Shown here: piece by piece, positions 55,614 through 64,000 of the stretch
How the letters are laid out: each line of letters starts with the position of its first letter
Position numbering within the stretch: position 1 is the stretch's first letter
From: JASHVB01 sp963762885
GTDB lineage: Bacteria > Pseudomonadota > Alphaproteobacteria > Acetobacterales > Acetobacteraceae
NCBI GenBank assembly: GCA_963762885.1
Contig: CAVXNH010000048.1
Span: 62,001-126,000 of the forward strand
Length of the DNA stretch: 64,000 nt
Direction: 5' to 3'
Notes under the pieces: generated by a model
What the model was told of the DNA's origin: nothing
What the model saw: the letters and a program-made list of their open reading frames with translations, nothing else
Databases searched by the model: none
Position numbers and translations under genes: made by a program

Positions 55614-56249
55614 TCATTTCGGCGTGCGGCATTCCAGAAAATAGGCAATGACGTCCGACTTCCCGACGACATCGCCATACTTGGCATTGATGTCGAACAA
55701 CGCCGCTTCGTGCGGCGCGTCGTGCCGATCACCGACGCATTCGCGAGGCACAACCACGTGATAGCCATATTGTATACCGTCCACCGCCGTCGCGCGCACG
55801 CAGCCCGAGGTGGAACATCCGGCTAGCACCAGTGTATCGACGCGCAGGGTTGCCAGCGTCGAATTGAGCGTCGTTCCAAAGAAGGCGCTCGGATAGTTTT
55901 TGACAATCACAAGATCCTCGGGGCGCGGCGTGATCACGGGGTCAATCTCCGCCATCGGTTCGCCGTCCACCAACATGCGCAGCGCTGGCACTTTACGAAT
56001 GAAGAGTCCGCCATCGCATCCCGACGGATGGAACAGCACCTTGGTGTAGATCACCGGCACGGATGCACTGCGCGCGGCGTCCAGCAGCGCGACCGTCTCG
56101 GCAACGCCGCGGACAACGCCGTCACCATAGAACGGCGCACCCTTGGTGGTATAGGCGCGGATGAAGTCGATGACGATGACAGCGGGATTCGTGCCAAAGC
56201 CGATTCTGCTATCGAACACCCCGCGGTAGTTTTCTGCTGCCGAAACCAT
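55614..56249 (-). CDS. Isochorismatase-fold cysteine hydrolase (N-carbamoylsarcosine amidase-like)
   Basis: The 211-residue enzyme has the full Asp-Lys-Cys triad: D28 in AVIVIDFIRAY, K117 in LVIVKNYPSAFFGTTL, C150 in LAGCSTSGCVRATAVDG. The GCSTSGCVRAT motif and the SAFFGT loop are those of N-carbamoylsarcosine amidohydrolase and related amidases rather than true isochorismatases. It hydrolyses an amide or carbamoyl group in the cytosol. It is last in the operon that begins with the peptide-type ABC importer, 30 bases after the amidase. Confidence 0.92.
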   Translation of the reverse strand: MVSAAENYRGVFDSRIGFGTNPAVIVIDFIRAYTTKGAPFYGDGVVRGVAETVALLDAARSASVPVIYTKVLFHPSGCDGGLFIRKVPALRMLVDGEPMAEIDPVITPRPEDLVIVKNYPSAFFGTTLNSTLATLRVDTLVLAGCSTSGCVRATAVDGIQYGYHVVVPRECVGDRHDAPHEAALFDINAKYGDVVGKSDVIAYFLECRTPK

Positions 56250-56279
56250 TGCTATGCGCCCTTGTGTGTCTGGTGGAAG

Positions 56280-57670
56280 TCATACCGCCGGCCGCCGGTC
56301 GCGCCATGGCGTCGCAGCTTCATATGCGGCTGCAAGGCGGAACATGGCTGCCTCGTCACCTCGGTTCGCGACGATCTGCCAGTGCAGCGGCAGGCCCGAG
56401 GCGGTGAAGCCGGTGCACTGTACCTAACACCGGATGGCCGGACAGGTTGAACGGTGTCAGCGCTGTCTCGACCGTATAGGCCGTCATCTCCGGCTCGACC
56501 CCAAGCAGCGGAGGCGTATGCAATGTGCCAAAGGTCACCAGCGCATCGAAGCCTTGCAGCAACGTGGTCGTCGCCGCGCCGACGGCGTCGAGCCGGCGCA
56601 GGGCGCCGATATAATCAACTGCCGGCACGCACGCACCAGATATCAACTTGTCCCGCAGCGCTGCTCCCATGTCAGCGCCACGCGTGCGGAAATCTTCGGC
56701 ATGAATCGCGGCCGATTCCGGTGGACCGATCAATCGGGTGATGCGGAAGCATTCCTCAGCGGGCACCGGCAGGCGCGCCGGCACAAGCTCCGCACCAAGC
56801 CCCGCCAGGACAGAGATCGCAGTATCGAACCCGGCCGCCATGTCAGGGTCGGGCGGAGGAAACCCTGGGCCGATGTCGCGCACGACCGCAATCCGCAGCC
56901 CGGCAGCCGATCGATCCAGGGTTGCCGTCAGGCTTGGTGCGGTCAACGTGTCGAATACCAGCGCGGCATCCTCGGTCGTCCAGGCAAAGATGCCAGGCCG
57001 GTCCAGCGTGAAACAATTCGGCAGGATACCTGAACGGTCCAACTGACCGGACGAGCCAATTACGCCGACTACGCCGGTAGCGGCGGCCGGAATGCGCACT
57101 GAGCCGGTGGTGTCCGACCCGAGTGCGAACATCGCCAGACCTGCGGCAACGGCGACGCCGGCGCCAGTACCTGGATCCGCCAGAGAAACGGTCCGTGTCC
57201 CACGGATTGCGCGCCGGCGGAAACGGCAGGTCGAAATACTCGCCGCCGTTCCCGGTGCCGTATTCCCAGGTCGATAGCTTGCCCAGCAGGATCGCGCCGG
57301 CATCCCGCAGGCGGGCGACCAATGCCGCGTCCTGCGCCGGGACGTGATGCAGCCGCAGACGCGAACCGGCGGTCGCCGGCAGTCCAGCCACATCGTAATT
57401 GTCCTTCGCCGCATAAGGGATGCCGTGCAGCGGCCCCCTCCACCCTCCGGCCGCAATCTCGCGTGCCGCCTCGTGCGCCGCTGCACGAGCCTGTTCCGCG
57501 GCGACATGGATGTAGGCATGCACACGTGAATCGATGGCCGTGATGCGCGCGAGATATGCCGCCACCAGATCGACCGGCGAAAGCTTGCGGGCGCGGATCA
57601 GCTTGTGCGCCGCAGCGATGCCAAGTTGCCACAGCGGGGCATCACCGTCGTCAGGCGTGCTGTCGGACAT
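56280..57670 (-). CDS. Amidase (amidase signature family), two frameshifts
   Basis: ATG 57670 starts MSDSTPDDGDAPLWQLGIAA. The triad is present across frames: Lys in GIPYAAKDNYDVAG, cis-Ser in FSGGSS, nucleophile Ser in LGSDTTGSVRIPAAATGVVG. An extra base at 57170-57171 (restoring GGSSTGAGVAVAAGLAM) and another near 56411-56420 (restoring CTGFTASGLPLHWQIVANRG) break the frame. Corrected, it is 462 residues and stops at 56280. It hydrolyses a carboxamide. Lying between Grx-DinB and the carbamoyl hydrolase-like gene, it likely acts on what the ABC importer brings in. Confidence 0.85.
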
Positions 57671-57680
57671 GGCGTCCGCC

Positions 57681-58475
57681 TCAGTTGAACGCCATCTTAT
57701 CGTCCCAGACATGGTCCGGGACGGGCAGACCCTTGAGGTCGGCTGCGGTCAGCGGACCGTCAACAGGCAGGCCAACCTTCGCCACGATCATCTGCAGTTG
57801 CCGCGTGTGCTGTGCGGCATGCCAGGCGGTGCGCTCGAGGAATTCGTGCAGCGTCTGTTCGCCGTAATAGACATCCGCCTTCTCCTGCCAATTCGCGCCG
57901 CACCCGGTTTGCTCCCACCACTGCGCGAAGCGTGCCTCGATGCCTGTGCCGAAAGCAACCAGCCCGTCGCGGCCATGCACGTGGGGCGGAACATCCTGCA
58001 CATAAGCGGCGAATTCCAGCCGCTTGCCATGTTCGACCAGATCGAGAAACGCCTCGGCGATCTGAAACACGTGGCAGGCAAGCTGGCGATAGGTTTGGGG
58101 ACGGTTCGGCAGCACGGTGTCGAGCATTGACTCCGGAAGCTGGGCGAACGCGCGCCGGGCCGCACCGAGGATGATTCCGATGCGCGCCGTCAGTTCCGCC
58201 GGCGCCAGCATCTTCTGCGTATCGAGCGAGATGTCGGCGATCCGCGCGACGTCCTTGATGACCTGGCCGTTCACCCAGTCATCGCCGCGCGCGACGATCG
58301 GCACCTGGCGCAGCCCAAGCCGCGCCAACGCCTCAAACCCCTGCGCATCGGCCACCACGTTGACCGAGACAAACGGCACGCCGTGACGGGTCAGGAATTC
58401 CTTGGTGCGTAGGCAACTCGTGCAGCCGGGCTGCCAGTAAACGGTGAGCGGTGCGGTCTGCTGGGTGGTGGACAT
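57681..58475 (-). CDS. Glutaredoxin-DinB fusion protein
   Basis: The 264-residue protein has a glutaredoxin-like N-terminus (LTVYWQPGCTSCLRTKEFL, C18 and C21; LGLRQVPIVARGDDWVNG with the cis-Pro). A four-helix DinB-like domain follows (TYRQLACHVFQIAEAFLDLV; TAWHAAQHTRQLQMIV with paired His). DinB-family members include thiol S-transferases that use a metal bound by three His. A Grx fused to one suggests a thiol-dependent transferase or isomerase. This is inference. It lies between the ABC ATPase and the amidase, with short gaps. Confidence 0.85.
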   Translation of the reverse strand: MSTTQQTAPLTVYWQPGCTSCLRTKEFLTRHGVPFVSVNVVADAQGFEALARLGLRQVPIVARGDDWVNGQVIKDVARIADISLDTQKMLAPAELTARIGIILGAARRAFAQLPESMLDTVLPNRPQTYRQLACHVFQIAEAFLDLVEHGKRLEFAAYVQDVPPHVHGRDGLVAFGTGIEARFAQWWEQTGCGANWQEKADVYYGEQTLHEFLERTAWHAAQHTRQLQMIVAKVGLPVDGPLTAADLKGLPVPDHVWDDKMAFN

Positions 58476-58505
58476 GTGCGTATCTCCGTACAGGTTCGTA
58501 GCAGG

Positions 58506-59549
58506 TCAGGCGATCGGCGCGGCGTCGGCCAGTTCGGGAAAATGGCAGGCAACGTGATGATCGGATGCCGCTGCGCTCAGCGGCGGGTCTTGTTCTGTGC
58601 AAAGTGCGGGCAAGGTGGGATCGGCCGATGACCGCGCCGCACCCTGCGCGACGGCCAGCAGCGCCTTGTAGCAACGGGGATGGAAACGGCAGCCTGGCGG
58701 GATCGCGGTGGCCGAGCCGATCTCGCCGCGCGGCATCACCCGCTGCCGGCTGCGCTCGCGCACCGGGTCGGCGAGCGGCACGGCAGAGAGCAGTGTCACG
58801 GTGTAGGGGTGCAGCGGCCGGGCATAGATCGCATCGCGTGGCCCGGTCTCGACGATGCGGCCGAGATACATCACCGCTACCCGGTCGCTGACGTGGCGCA
58901 CCACGGCGAGGTCGTGCGCGATGAACAGATAGGCGAGCCCCTGGTCGCGTTGCAACTGTCGCAGCAGGTTGATGATCTGCGCCTGGATCGAAACGTCGAG
59001 TGCCGAGACCGGCTCATCCAGCACCAGCAGGCGCGGACTGACCACCATCGCCCGGGCGATGCCGATGCGCTGGCGCTGGCCGCCGGAAAATTCGTGCGGA
59101 TAGCGATCGAGATGGCGACGGTCCAGGCCGACGCGATGCACGACGTCGAGCACCTGCGCACGTCGTTCCGCCTTGGCAATGCCGTGCACCACCATCGGTT
59201 CGGCGATCAGCGCGCCTACGCTCATGCGCGGATCGAGCGAACCGTACGGATCCTGGAACACCATCTGCACGTCGCGCCGCAGCGCGCGCAGGGCGCGACG
59301 CGGGAGCATGGTGATATCGCGTCCGGCCAACAGGATGCGGCCGGCACTCGGTTCCACCAGACGCAGAACCAGGCGCCCAAGCGTGCTCTTGCCGCTGCCG
59401 GTTTCGCCCACCAGACCGAGCGTTTCACCCTCGCGCAGCGTCAGCGACACGTTGTCCACCGCGCGCACCAGGCTGACACGCATGCCGAAACGACCGCCGC
59501 GACGCTGGAAGCTCTTGGTGACCCCATCGATTTCCAGCAATGCTTGCAT
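58506..59549 (-). CDS. Oligopeptide/dipeptide-type ABC transporter ATP-binding protein (DppF/OppF-like)
   Basis: The 347-residue ATPase has Walker A GETGSGKST, FQDPYGSLDPRMSVG after the Q-loop, signature FSGGQRQRI, Walker B LVLDEPVSALDV, and C-terminal oligo/HPY region AIPPGCRFHPRCYKA. It pairs with the next ATPase, whose stop lies 1 base upstream of this start. The imported solute is unknown; peptides, nickel chelates and other small amides use this family. Confidence 0.93.
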   Translation of the reverse strand: MQALLEIDGVTKSFQRRGGRFGMRVSLVRAVDNVSLTLREGETLGLVGETGSGKSTLGRLVLRLVEPSAGRILLAGRDITMLPRRALRALRRDVQMVFQDPYGSLDPRMSVGALIAEPMVVHGIAKAERRAQVLDVVHRVGLDRRHLDRYPHEFSGGQRQRIGIARAMVVSPRLLVLDEPVSALDVSIQAQIINLLRQLQRDQGLAYLFIAHDLAVVRHVSDRVAVMYLGRIVETGPRDAIYARPLHPYTVTLLSAVPLADPVRERSRQRVMPRGEIGSATAIPPGCRFHPRCYKALLAVAQGAARSSADPTLPALCTEQDPPLSAAASDHHVACHFPELADAAPIA

Positions 59550-59550
59550 G

Positions 59551-60555
59551 TCAGGCGGCTTCGGCGGTCAGCAGATTTGCATGCAGACAGGCGCTGAGAT
59601 GACTGCCTTGCACGGTGGCATCTGTCGGCGGCCGGATCGTGCGGCAATCGGCGCGGTCCCGGCCGATGAAGCAGCGTGGCGCGAAGGCGCAGCCCGGCGG
59701 CAGGTCGGCCAGCATGGGTGGCTGTCCCTCGATCGCCGGCAGCATCTCGGCCGCCGCCCCTTCCAGGCTGGGGATGCTGCGGAACAACGCCGTCGTGTAG
59801 GGGTGCAGCGGCCGCGCGAACACCGCATCGACCGTTCCGGTCTCAACGACACGGCCGGCGTACATCACCGCGACGCGGTCGGCGTGGCGGGCAACCAGGC
59901 CGAGATCGTGTGTGATCAGCACCATCCCCATGCCAAACTCGCGGCGCAGTTCGGTGAGCAATTCGAGTATCTGTGCTTGCACCGTGACATCGAGCGCGGT
60001 GGTGGGTTCGTCGGCGATCAGCATTCTCGGGTTGAGCGCGATCGCCATCGCAATCAGCACGCGCTGGCGCATGCCGCCGGAGAGCTGATGCGGAAAGTCG
60101 TCAATCCGCCTGGCAGGATCGGGAATATGCACGCGCCGCAGCACGTCGATCGCCAAAGCGCGCGCGGCTGCCCGGCCGATCCGGCGATGGGCGCGGATCA
60201 CCTCGACGATTTGGGATCCAATGGTGAAGACCGGATTGAGCGCGGTCAGCGGGTCCTGGAAGATCATCGCGATCGTTGCGCCGCGGCGTTGTCGCATCGC
60301 CTCTGGGTCAAGCGATGTCAGGTCCTGGCCTTCCAGCAGCACCTGGCCGGCGACGATGCGTGCCGCCGCCGGCGCGAGGCCAAGCGCGCAGCGAAACGTC
60401 ATCGTTTTGCCGGAGCCAGATTCCCCAACCACGGCCAGGGTTTCTCCAGCACGCACCGACAGCGACACGTCGTCGAGCAGGGTGATCGGGCCTGCCTGAC
60501 CTGGCAGCATGGCACCCAGGTTACGAATATCCAGGACGGGATCGGAGGCTTGCAT
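59551..60555 (-). CDS. Oligopeptide/dipeptide-type ABC transporter ATP-binding protein (DppD/OppD-like)
   Basis: The 334-residue ATPase has Walker A GESGSGKTM, FQDPLTALNPVFTIG after the Q-loop, signature LSGGMRQRV, Walker B LIADEPTTALDV, H-loop VLITHDLGLVA, and C-terminal PPGCAFAPRCFIG. It is separated from the upstream permease gene by a 164-base gap with a palindrome, unlike the otherwise tight operon. Confidence 0.93.
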   Translation of the reverse strand: MQASDPVLDIRNLGAMLPGQAGPITLLDDVSLSVRAGETLAVVGESGSGKTMTFRCALGLAPAAARIVAGQVLLEGQDLTSLDPEAMRQRRGATIAMIFQDPLTALNPVFTIGSQIVEVIRAHRRIGRAAARALAIDVLRRVHIPDPARRIDDFPHQLSGGMRQRVLIAMAIALNPRMLIADEPTTALDVTVQAQILELLTELRREFGMGMVLITHDLGLVARHADRVAVMYAGRVVETGTVDAVFARPLHPYTTALFRSIPSLEGAAAEMLPAIEGQPPMLADLPPGCAFAPRCFIGRDRADCRTIRPPTDATVQGSHLSACLHANLLTAEAA

Positions 60556-60612
60556 CGGCTAGCGCCCTTAGTCGTTGACACTGCGGCGTTCGCGCCAATC
60601 GCCGAATTGCGC

Positions 60613-60678
60613 TTCTCCGTCATCCCCGCGAAAGCGGGGACCCAACGACATGGGTCCCGGCTTTCGCGAGGATGACGG
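60613..60678. repeat. Intergenic palindrome inside the ABC operon
   Basis: Two 30-bp arms (ctccgtcatccccgcgaaag... and its inverse with two mismatches) flank a 6-base loop. The sequence type, cgtcatccccgcgaaagcgg, is a very common dispersed repeat in alphaproteobacteria. It lies between the DppC-like and DppD-like genes and could attenuate or protect the transcript. Confidence 0.85.
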
Positions 60679-60719
60679 AGAGGCGCCAGGCACCGCCGCA
60701 GCATCGATGACATGCAACA

Positions 60720-61607
60720 CTAAAGCAGTCCGGCCCCGGTCTGGCGCCGCATCTGCGGATCCAGCGTGTCGCGCAATCCATCGCCCATCAGATTAAGGGC
60801 GATCACGGTGATCGCGATGCACAGCCCGGCGGATAGCGAGATCCACGGATTGCTGGCGATGACGCCCTGCCCGTCGGCGATCACGTTGCCCCAGGTCGGC
60901 GTCGGCGCGGCAATGCCGAGGCCTAGGTAACTCAGCCCGGCCTCCGCCAGGATCGCCGAGGCAGCGCTTATGGTTGCTACCACGATCACCGGCGGCATCG
61001 CGTTCGGCACCACGTGGCGCAACAGCACGCGGGTGGCGCTCATGCCCATGGCATGCGACGCCTCGATGAACGGGCGCGGGCGAACCACGATCACCACCGA
61101 GCGCATCACCGTGGCGACGCGCGGCGTGTAGGCGATGGCGATGGCGATGATGACGGATTGCAGCGAAGAGCCGCGTGCCGCGACCAGTGCAAGCGCCAGC
61201 AGGAAGCCTGGAAAGGCGAGCATTACGTCGTTGAGCGCCATGATGCCGCGTTCGATCCAGCCACCGGCGAACCCGGCGATGGCGCCGATCGCGGTGCCCA
61301 AACTCAGCGATAGGCCGATCACCGCCAGAGCAACTTCGAGCGATACATGGGTGCCCCAGATCAGGCGAGACAGCACGTCGCGGCCGTACTGGTCGGTGCC
61401 GAAAGGATGTGCCAGAGATGGTTGCGATAGCGTATTCATCAGGTCGGTGGCGAGCGGCGGGTACGGCGCCAGGATCGGCGCGGCGATGGCGACCAGAACC
61501 AAGAGCGATAGCAGAACGCCACCGACCACGAGGCCGGGATGAAGCAGGAAGCGCGGCAGCGGACGACGGCGTGCCGGCAGCTTGCGGATGGCGACGGTGG
61601 AACTCAT
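60720..61607 (-). CDS. Peptide-type ABC transporter permease (DppC-like)
   Basis: The 295-residue permease has an N-terminal cytoplasmic tail, TM1 (LVVGGVLLSLLVLVAIAAPI), the conserved HPFGTDQYGRDVLSRLIWGT, and the EAA-like loop FIEASHAMGMSATRVLLRHV. It ends SLSAGLCIAITVIALNLMGD and GLRDTLDP, which is characteristic of DppC. It overlaps the DppB-like stop by 4 bases. Confidence 0.93.
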   Translation of the reverse strand: MSSTVAIRKLPARRRPLPRFLLHPGLVVGGVLLSLLVLVAIAAPILAPYPPLATDLMNTLSQPSLAHPFGTDQYGRDVLSRLIWGTHVSLEVALAVIGLSLSLGTAIGAIAGFAGGWIERGIMALNDVMLAFPGFLLALALVAARGSSLQSVIIAIAIAYTPRVATVMRSVVIVVRPRPFIEASHAMGMSATRVLLRHVVPNAMPPVIVVATISAASAILAEAGLSYLGLGIAAPTPTWGNVIADGQGVIASNPWISLSAGLCIAITVIALNLMGDGLRDTLDPQMRRQTGAGLL

Positions 61608-62545
61608 TGCGAACGCCGCCGCGGGTCGATCACTGCGTAGGACAGGTCGAGGGCCGTGTTCACCAGCACCACGGCGATCGCCAGTATCAGCACGCCGGCC
61701 TGCACAAGTTGGTAGTCCCGCGCGAACACCGCTTTCAGGATCATCGATCCAAGACCCGGGCGGCTGAAGACCGCCTCGATCAGGATGGCGCTGCCGAGCG
61801 ACCAGGCGAAGGTCACGCCGATGATCGCCAGTACCGGGACCATCGCGTTGCGCAGAGCCAGCCGATAGACGATGCGATGCTCTCTCACGCCCATGGCGCG
61901 GGCGACCAGGATGAAGTCCTGGTTGAGCACTTCCAGCATCGCCGAGCGCGCCAGGCGGGTGATGTAGGCCGCGACGGAGACTCCCAGCACAAGGGCGGGC
62001 AAGGCGAGATGGTAGATCTGGCTCCCCAGATCGTCGGTGGAACTGCCGCCAAGCGCGGGAAACAATCGCAGGTCGTGCGATAGCAGCAGGATGCCGACAA
62101 GTCCAAGCCAGAACACCGGGAAGGAGATGCCGAGCAAGGCGCCGATCATCACCGCGAAATCGGTCCAGCTACCCTGGCGGACAGCAGTGATGACGCCGAG
62201 CGGCAGGCCAATGATGGTGGCAATTACGATGCCACTGACCGCCAGCGCCGCGGATGGCGGCAGGCTGGACAGCGCCTCGGGCAAAGCGGGCTGGCCGGTG
62301 ACCACCGAGCTGCCGAGATCGCCCTCGGCGGCGTGGCGCAGGAAGCGCAGGTATTGCGTGTACAGTGGCAGATCGAGGCCCATCTGCGCACGCAAGGCGT
62401 CCACAGAGTCCTGCGTGGCATAGTCGCCCAGCATGTACGCCGCCGGATCGCCCGGGATCGTGCGCACCAGGAAGAACACCACGGTGACGATGCCGAGCAC
62501 GGTCACCGCCATCTGCACCAGTTGACGTGCGAGATAACGCAGCAC
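61604..62545 (-). CDS. Peptide-type ABC transporter permease (DppB-like)
   Basis: The 313-residue permease has MLRYLARQLVQMAVTVLGIV, TIPGDPAAYMLGDYATQDSV, GDLGSSVVTGQPALPE, and the EAA-like loop FILVARAMGVREHRIVYRLA. The end FSRPGLGSMILKAVFARDYQ and VNTALDLSYAVIDPRRR is the canonical DppB C-terminus. It starts 3 bases after the binding protein stops. Confidence 0.93.
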   Translation of the reverse strand: MLRYLARQLVQMAVTVLGIVTVVFFLVRTIPGDPAAYMLGDYATQDSVDALRAQMGLDLPLYTQYLRFLRHAAEGDLGSSVVTGQPALPEALSSLPPSAALAVSGIVIATIIGLPLGVITAVRQGSWTDFAVMIGALLGISFPVFWLGLVGILLLSHDLRLFPALGGSSTDDLGSQIYHLALPALVLGVSVAAYITRLARSAMLEVLNQDFILVARAMGVREHRIVYRLALRNAMVPVLAIIGVTFAWSLGSAILIEAVFSRPGLGSMILKAVFARDYQLVQAGVLILAIAVVLVNTALDLSYAVIDPRRRSQ

Positions 62546-62548
62546 CGC

Positions 62549-64000
62549 TCAGGCGCCGAGCGAGACCGTATATGCCTGCACCGTGAACAACGAGTTCTGC
62601 ACCAGGCCCTTCACCGCCTTGGTATGCGCCAGGAACAGCCGGTCGGCGTAGAGCGGAATGACCGGAACGTCGGTCATCGTCTTGGCCAGGATCTCGCGAT
62701 AGATCGCGGTACGCGCCGCCGTTTCCTGGGTGGTTCCCAGTTTGGTCAGCAGATCCTCGATGCCGGTGTAGTGCGCGGTGTTGAGGCCCGGCGGAAAGGA
62801 TTTCTTGGCGAACAGCGAGAGGATCGGATTGTCCGGATCGGGCGGCCCGACCACCGCGGTGATGCAGGTCGGGATGTCGCCCTTGTTGCGGGCTTGCAGA
62901 TAGGCGCCGCGTTCCAGCACCTTGATCGTGGTCTTGATGCCGAGAGCGTTCAGGTCGCTGGCGATCGGCACGACGATCTTGTCGTACGGACTGAGCGCGA
63001 CGGTGACCACGTCGAGCTGGAAGCCATCGGCGCCGGCTGCGCTGAGCAATTCCTTTGCCTTCGCCGGGTCGAACGGATACTGCGGCACTTGCTCCGTGAA
63101 TTCCGGAAACGACGAGGTCAGCACGCTGAACGCAGGCGTCTTGGTGCCTTTGAAGAAGCCGTCGATCATCGCCTTGCGGTTGATGCCGTAGATCAGCGCC
63201 TGACGCACCCGGACATCGTCCAGTGGCTTGTCGGTGGCGTTCAGCACCAGGTTGACGGTGTGGTTGGCCGGCCGGTCCAGCACGGTGATGCCGTCCGCAT
63301 GGCGCAGGCGCTCGATCACCTCGGGCTGTTGCAGGGCGAAGAAGATATCGATCTCGGCGTTCTGCAGCGCGATCGCGGCCGCGGTCTCATCGGCGATGAG
63401 GCGGAACAGAAGGCCGTCGACCTTCGGCGCGCCTTCGAAATACTGCTTGTTCGCCGACAACCGGACCTCGCTGCCGGGGGTCCATTTGTCGAACACGAAG
63501 GGCCCGGTGCCGACCGGTTGCAGCGCGTATTTTTGCTCGCCGATCGCCTCGAGCGCCTTGCGCGACACGAGCCAGCCCTGGTTGAACGCGGTGAGTTTGT
63601 GCAGGAAGCCGGCATTCGGCGCCTCCAGCACGATGCGCGCCACGAGCTTGTCCGGTGTCTCAACCGATTTCACGCTGCCGATCTGGCCGGCATAGGGGCT
63701 GTGCGTGGCCGGGTTGAGCACGCGTTCGATGCTGAACTTGACGTCGTCGGCGGTGAACGGGCCGTAGCCCTTGTGCCAGGTCACGCCGTCATGCAGGTGG
63801 AAGGTATAGACGGTGCCGTCATCGGACACCGTCCAGTCGGTGGCGAGGTCGGGCACGATCTTGTTGGTCGCCTGATCGTATTTGACCAGGCCGTTATAGA
63901 TCTGCGCGGCGACGGTCTGGTTTTCGATCTGGAAGATATGCGCCGGATCGAGGTTGCCGATATCGGCGCCGATGCGAATGCGCAGGATGCTGTCGGCGGC
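62549..64000 (-). CDS. ABC transporter substrate-binding protein, family 5 (5' end outside window)
   Basis: The minus-strand frame is open to the window edge, entering with AADSILRIRIGADIGNLDPA. 483 residues are visible, and the signal peptide and first residues are missing. SBP_bac_5 landmarks are DWTVSDDGTVYTFHLHDGVT, FTADDVKFSIERVLNP, VGTGPFVFDKWTPGSEVRLS, VRQALIYGINRKAMIDGFFK and FPEFTEQVPQYPFDPAKAKE. It is the periplasmic receptor of the importer encoded downstream. An internal ATG at 63856 is not the true start. Confidence 0.93.
   Translation of the reverse strand, partial: AADSILRIRIGADIGNLDPAHIFQIENQTVAAQIYNGLVKYDQATNKIVPDLATDWTVSDDGTVYTFHLHDGVTWHKGYGPFTADDVKFSIERVLNPATHSPYAGQIGSVKSVETPDKLVARIVLEAPNAGFLHKLTAFNQGWLVSRKALEAIGEQKYALQPVGTGPFVFDKWTPGSEVRLSANKQYFEGAPKVDGLLFRLIADETAAAIALQNAEIDIFFALQQPEVIERLRHADGITVLDRPANHTVNLVLNATDKPLDDVRVRQALIYGINRKAMIDGFFKGTKTPAFSVLTSSFPEFTEQVPQYPFDPAKAKELLSAAGADGFQLDVVTVALSPYDKIVVPIASDLNALGIKTTIKVLERGAYLQARNKGDIPTCITAVVGPPDPDNPILSLFAKKSFPPGLNTAHYTGIEDLLTKLGTTQETAARTAIYREILAKTMTDVPVIPLYADRLFLAHTKAVKGLVQNSLFTVQAYTVSLGA

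Overview
The window is GC-rich, densely coded bacterial chromosome. It looks like an alphaproteobacterium of the Rhodospirillales/Acetobacteraceae kind. The reasons are codon use, an alphaproteobacterial-style elongator tRNA-Met, abundant Bug/TctC, Liv and CaiB/BaiF genes, and intergenic palindromes of the 'tcatggccgggcttgac' and 'cgtcatccccgcgaaagcgg' types. Genus cannot be fixed from the sequence alone. There is no rRNA, CRISPR array, transposase or phage gene.

Layout. (1) 1-1243: the end of an N-ATPase-type F1 operon (alpha C-terminus, gamma). (2) 1421-6884: a luciferase-like monooxygenase with an alpha/beta hydrolase, a secreted beta-propeller-like protein, an acyl-CoA dehydrogenase behind a large inverted repeat, and a 45-residue exported peptide. 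(3) 6997-11692: a TetR repressor divergent from an EmrAB-type efflux pair, with two visible operators bracketing a promoter, then a zeta-crystallin-like quinone oxidoreductase. (4) 11810-21500: tRNA-Met, then a segment bounded by two 142-bp direct repeats. It holds a GAF-domain remnant and one giant surface or secreted repeat protein (about 2790 residues, eleven 'GLFEKT' units, a PA14-like insertion and a type-I-secretion-like C-terminus). (5) 21541-57712: a long catabolic region. It has LLM oxygenase, amidases, amidohydrolases, SMP-30 lactonases, SDR, PanE-like reductase, CoA ligase, two MmgE/PrpD proteins, two CaiB/BaiF CoA-transferases, and a coupled operon with two thiolase-fold/DUF35 pairs around an alcohol dehydrogenase. 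It also has a Liv-type ABC importer and a GntR-controlled divergon carrying a PrpB-like lyase and a TctCBA transporter. (6) 55614-64000: a peptide/nickel-type ABC importer operon running into a Grx-DinB fusion, an amidase and an isochorismatase-fold hydrolase.

The genes read as several import-plus-degradation cassettes. The best candidates for something undescribed are two. One is the GntR divergon (tricarboxylate-type uptake, PrpD-type dehydratase, KRCGH-type lyase, CoA-transferase). The other is the five-gene coupled operon 46376-42190, whose two thiolase-fold proteins both lack the nucleophilic Cys and carry HGRF there, which fits retro-aldol rather than thiolytic chemistry.

Caution: at least 16 single-base indels break otherwise well-preserved genes. 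Frame arithmetic gives 13 insertions and 3 deletions. I treat these as probable consensus errors and give whole-gene coordinates. A standard pipeline would call the affected genes pseudogenes. One indel makes LivH and LivM look like a fusion.
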